From an uncultured Clostridia bacterium (lineage in GTDB: Bacteria > Bacillota > Clostridia > Christensenellales > CAG-314), in the NCBI GenBank assembly GCA_947570215.1, contig CANOTO010000001.1, forward strand, positions 100,104 to 164,103: a stretch of DNA of 64,000 bases, read 5' to 3'. The notes beneath the pieces are model-generated. The model saw only the letters and a program-made list of their open reading frames with translations, did no database searches and was not told where the DNA came from. A program made the translations under genes and the position numbers. Below are positions 61,133 to 64,000 of the stretch, piece after piece (the stretch's first letter is position 1; the number at the start of each line of letters is the position of its first letter).

Positions 61133-62437
61133 GCTTGTCCCTCCTCTTTCAGCTCAAACTTAAAATAGTTGTCAGGAATAATATGTATCTCTATCCCGTC
61201 AAATGTTTTGAGTTGTTCTGTGGTTAATAATACGTTCTTGGAAACATACAACGCTTTTACGCCGTTATATTTATCAAAATGTTTTTGCAACTCATCCGCT
61301 TCCTTATCACTCATTACCATTAAATATTGGCTACCGTCTATTTTAACGCCGTGTTCAAGCTGTATCATTTCGGTAATGTGTTCCAAAAGCGCATCGGATA
61401 AAAATTCTTCGTCACGCGACACAAAATCGGTACGATAATATTTTAGATTTGCTGATATACCATCTGAATATGAACTACCATCTGCACGCTTACCCGTTAT
61501 TACCGTTTTAACACGCGGATATGTAACTTCTTCGCAAATCCCATTTTCATTATTGGTACACAATATAAACTTGCGATTTCCACCATCAAGAGCATTGGAA
61601 TTTATAACAGCATGAGCTGTAGTTCCACTACCCGCAAAAAAATCGAGAACATTTATATCTTTTTCTTCTAACAGATTTATTGCGAATTCAATTAAAGCAG
61701 TCGGCTTAGGGAACGAAAAAATATTTTGTGTAAGAACTTCTTTTAATTCTGTACTTCCTGCTGAATTAAGAAATTTAATTTGGGCATTATAGGGCAACCT
61801 GCGTTCCCGTAGGTTATTATTATTGTCTACATATTGATATTGTTTAATATAGATTTTTTGTTTAAGTTCATCAATAACAATAAATCCGTTTTCAATTCCC
61901 CAATCTACTTTTTGCTTACTCCACCTCCATGTATTCGGCTTGCCGTATTTACCACCCGCATAAACATCAACCCCATTTATATTTATTGGATAATCAAGAG
62001 AAGAACTATAAGAGCCTTTATAATCTAAATCTCGTAAATAATATCTTCCACGAGTTTCAACAAATTCATCGCTATATTTGTATTTTTTGTCATTCTCTGT
62101 ATCTACGATTTGGTGCGCTAATTTTACTTGTTTCTTATCTTTTGCATAAAACAGCATATAATCATACTCTACACTAACTTCTCTCGCATCGTGTCCCGAT
62201 CCTGTTTTATTGGTACGGATAAAATTGCATATGAAATTATTAAATCCAAATATGCTATCGCATAACATTTTAATCTGAGCTTGTTCATTATCATCTATAC
62301 TAATAAAGAAATCTTTTTTTAATCAACAAGTGTTTTTCGACACCTTTTGATTTCAAAGACTTTTCGGCTCTGATTTTATCCTCATCACTAATTATAAGCT
62401 TGTTATAAAATTCTTTTTCACGTTTTGTCATAATCAT
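61126..62437 (-). pseudogene. mod: Type III methyltransferase mod, internally deleted and frameshifted
   Basis: Two pieces. A start piece (MTKREKEFYNKLIISDEDKIRAEKSL...) runs from ATG 62437, overlapping the upstream stop as ATGA, to a stop at 62300. From about 62320 another frame continues FFISIDDNEQAQIKMLCDSIFGFNNF to 61126, with the specificity region and SAM motif I LDFFAGSGTTAHAV. A normal beta-class Mod has the catalytic DPPY and about 200 residues before FISIDDNEQ; here they are gone. The junction lies at an A7 run (62314-62320). One A fewer would join both frames into 436 residues, still without DPPY. So methylation activity is lost. Confidence 0.82.
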
Positions 62438-63054
62438 CTGAAAAACTCATTCAATGTTTCAAGAAAAATCGAAAAAGACTTAACGCCATCCTGTCTTTTC
62501 AAATGTAGATTTTTCAGTTCAAGATAACGCCGCTTAAAATCCATCCAATAGCCTCTTTCTTTTAAGGCTTTAAATTTCCCTAAATAATTTTTCGAGTGAG
62601 CAACCTGATTCCAAATATACCTACCTGTATTTTTATCATTTATCAATCTATAAAAATATCCATCATCACCCTCAACAATTATAGCCACATCAAAAGAGAA
62701 TTCCAATCGGTTATTCCTAATTATCTTTACGGTAACAACAGACGTGGAATCACTGATATGCGTGTAGCCCGAAACATATTGCTTTAAGACTTTATTGAAT
62801 CTTGCAACGAAAATATCTTTGATTTGTTTCGGATTATCTAACAAACCTTTCTTATCTTTTTGCAGAATAATATTGTAGTCTAAATCAAAACACTCATCAC
62901 TGTTTTGTGTAACGAGCCTTTTGTCTCCGCTACCGATAAGTCTTATATCGAAAGTAAAATACTCTCTGACTTCGTCTTGTACTGCGTGAAGAATATCCAT
63001 ACACCACGCTTCAAGCTCTTTAACTTCGCTTTGATTAGCAAATCTGTATGCCAT
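62434..63054 (-). CDS. Nucleotidyltransferase-like protein coupled to the type III locus
   Basis: 206 residues. RLIGSGDKRLVTQN near residue 41 followed by FDLDY (Asp57, Asp59), and a third Asp in FSFDVAII (Asp122): the layout of polymerase-beta-fold NTases such as the OAS/cGAS-like group. C-terminal half helical. I do not know its family for certain. Its stop overlaps the mod start, so it is part of the restriction operon. It might make a signal nucleotide or modify tRNA or protein; open. Confidence 0.65.
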   Translation of the reverse strand: MAYRFANQSEVKELEAWCMDILHAVQDEVREYFTFDIRLIGSGDKRLVTQNSDECFDLDYNIILQKDKKGLLDNPKQIKDIFVARFNKVLKQYVSGYTHISDSTSVVTVKIIRNNRLEFSFDVAIIVEGDDGYFYRLINDKNTGRYIWNQVAHSKNYLGKFKALKERGYWMDFKRRYLELKNLHLKRQDGVKSFSIFLETLNEFFR

Positions 63055-63065
63055 AGTAGAACCTC

Positions 63066-64000
63066 TTAAATGATTTCAAAATGTTTCAGCGTTTCTTTTA
63101 TTGCCTCGACCATTTTCGGCGTGGGATGCGCACGCGGTCTTTTTAATTCTTCGACAGCGTTGGGCGCGTCGTACATAGGCAAGCCTAAATCGCGCTTGAC
63201 TTCGGCTATATAGGCCGTGTGGACTTTGAAGCCGTAAGTCTTTTCAATATACTCTTGTATCATCTTGTAGGTAACTTTCTCTTTCGGCTTGCGCTCTTCG
63301 GCGCGTTCTTTGATTTTCTTTAACGAAAACTGTCCCTCGTTCTCTCCGAATTCCACATCGATGTTGATATGACTGTCGGGAATTTTTTTGGAAAGAACGA
63401 CCAGTGTCTCGACGTTGTCCGTTTGGGGAAACATATCATACGGTTGGACATAGGAGATTTCGTATTTGGACGACAACAACGCAAGGTCGCGGGCGAGAGT
63501 TGCCGAATCACAGGATATATATACTAAATTGTCGACGTCGGAACACATTATAGTATCGCATACCGTCTGCCCCAAGCCTTTACGCGGAGGGTCTACCACA
63601 AGAGTAATATTCTTTCCGCGTAGCTTTGCCGTCAGCTTTGGCAACTCGACGTTCGCGTCGCCGCAAATATTGGTAACGCGTTTGCCGTTGAGCGCAGCCG
63701 TTTCGCGAGCGTTCTCTACCGCTTGCGGAATTATTTCGATAGCGTAGGTTTCGTATTCGTCGCTTGCAAGTGTGTTGGTCAATACGCCCACTCCCGAAAA
63801 GCAGTCGATAAGCGCTTCCGTTGCGGACAGATCCAACAGACGTTTTACTTCGAGATAAATCGCGTTTTTAACTTCATCGTTTACCTGAAAAAAGCTATCT
63901 AACGACAACCGCGTTTTTACTCCCAAATGAATACTTTCTATATATTTCAATCCGTAAACGTGCTCGGTGGTTGTGCCCATAATGACATTATTTTTATTAA
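63066..64000 (-). CDS. 23S rRNA uracil-C5 methyltransferase, RlmD/RumA family (5' end outside window)
   Basis: The frame is open to base 64000; the ATG at 63980 is internal, since RumA proteins have a TRAM domain and about 150 residues before this part. Visible motifs: SLDSFFQVN, DCFSGVGVLTN (SAM site), LVVDPPRKGLGQTV, YISCDSATLARDL with the catalytic Cys. It methylates uracil in 23S rRNA with SAM. After the methylase, about 70 residues form an extra domain (KVTYKMIQEYIEKTYGFKVHTAYIAEVKRDLG... AHPTPKMVEAIKETLKHF), which looks like a small helical nucleic-acid-binding module seen on some clostridial proteins. Confidence 0.9.
   Translation of the reverse strand, partial: NKNNVIMGTTTEHVYGLKYIESIHLGVKTRLSLDSFFQVNDEVKNAIYLEVKRLLDLSATEALIDCFSGVGVLTNTLASDEYETYAIEIIPQAVENARETAALNGKRVTNICGDANVELPKLTAKLRGKNITLVVDPPRKGLGQTVCDTIMCSDVDNLVYISCDSATLARDLALLSSKYEISYVQPYDMFPQTDNVETLVVLSKKIPDSHINIDVEFGENEGQFSLKKIKERAEERKPKEKVTYKMIQEYIEKTYGFKVHTAYIAEVKRDLGLPMYDAPNAVEELKRPRAHPTPKMVEAIKETLKHFEII

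Noticed and set aside
1..64000. CRISPR arrays, rRNA or tRNA genes, prophage
   Set aside because: No regularly spaced repeats, no tRNA-like GTTCGAATC arms in a cloverleaf context, no rRNA segments and no phage structural genes were seen. A dedicated tRNA scan could not be run.

Overview
The window looks like the chromosome of an anaerobic, spore-forming Gram-positive bacterium of the Clostridia, possibly an uncultured gut lineage. The signs are a SpoIIID sporulation regulator, a reverse-type rubrerythrin with a PerR-like repressor, an oxygen-sensitive iron-sulfur serine dehydratase, a single-chain class II glycyl-tRNA synthetase, many Sec-type lipoproteins with Ig-like or InlB-type repeats, AAGGAG-type ribosome binding sites and sigma-A-like promoters. 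I see no rRNA, tRNA or CRISPR. The genus is a guess.

Layout. 0-1.7 kb: 3' part of a secreted glycoside-hydrolase-like lipoprotein (DUF5722 type). 2.1-3.3 kb: peroxide-defence operon perR-rubredoxin-rubrerythrin with a near-perfect Fur/Per-type operator. 3.4-13 kb: housekeeping genes (TtcA-like tRNA thiolase, spoIIID, DUF2804, BI-1 membrane protein, glyS, tex, nucleoside kinase). 13-16.4 kb: a large OB-fold/InlB lipoprotein followed by a lipoprotein-anchored barnase-type RNase and its barstar-type inhibitor, apparently one translationally coupled operon. 16.5-19.7 kb: cyclophilin, M29 aminopeptidase, ZIP transporter. 20-28.4 kb: a 1952-residue secreted repeat protein of unknown function, a small lipoprotein, and a secreted endonuclease I with Ig-like domains and a C-terminal membrane anchor. 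28.5-33.1 kb: two-component system, HAD phosphatase, sdaA followed by decayed extra copies of its own 3' end, and dtd. 33.4-40.1 kb: a five-gene FAD/FGGY-kinase cluster resembling glpK-glpA-glpB-DUF1667, with an alkyl-DHAP-synthase-like flavoprotein added. 40.3-47.6 kb: MATE exporter, alkaline-phosphatase-superfamily enzyme, P-loop kinase, acyl-ACP thioesterase and a P-type cation ATPase behind a probable yybP-ykoY (Mn2+) riboswitch. 47.9-50.8 kb: a tight five-gene accessory cassette (DUF3795, GyrI-like, membrane protein, nucleotidyltransferase, MBL hydrolase). 50.9-53.2 kb: tcdA, diacylglycerol-kinase-like gene, HAD hydrolase. 53.6-58.2 kb: galactose locus with galE, a galT-galK fusion and a divergent AraC regulator. 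58.2-63.1 kb: an AT-rich acquired island holding a serine-recombinase remnant and a type III restriction locus whose methylase has lost its catalytic half. 63.1 kb to the end: the C-terminal part of an RlmD/RumA rRNA methyltransferase.

How the genes fit together. Two separate loci encode surface or secreted nucleases (barnase/barstar at 15.6-16.4 kb; endonuclease I at 26.7-28.4 kb), each beside lipoproteins or beta-rich repeat proteins. This suggests nucleic-acid scavenging or competitor attack at the cell surface. The most novel-looking items are the lipoprotein barnase operon, the giant repeat protein, the triplicated sdaA tail (a likely integration scar), the degenerate type III system with a coupled nucleotidyltransferase-like gene, and the AGPS-like gene in a glycerol-3-phosphate-type cluster. 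All functions are read from sequence motifs recognised by eye; no database search was run.
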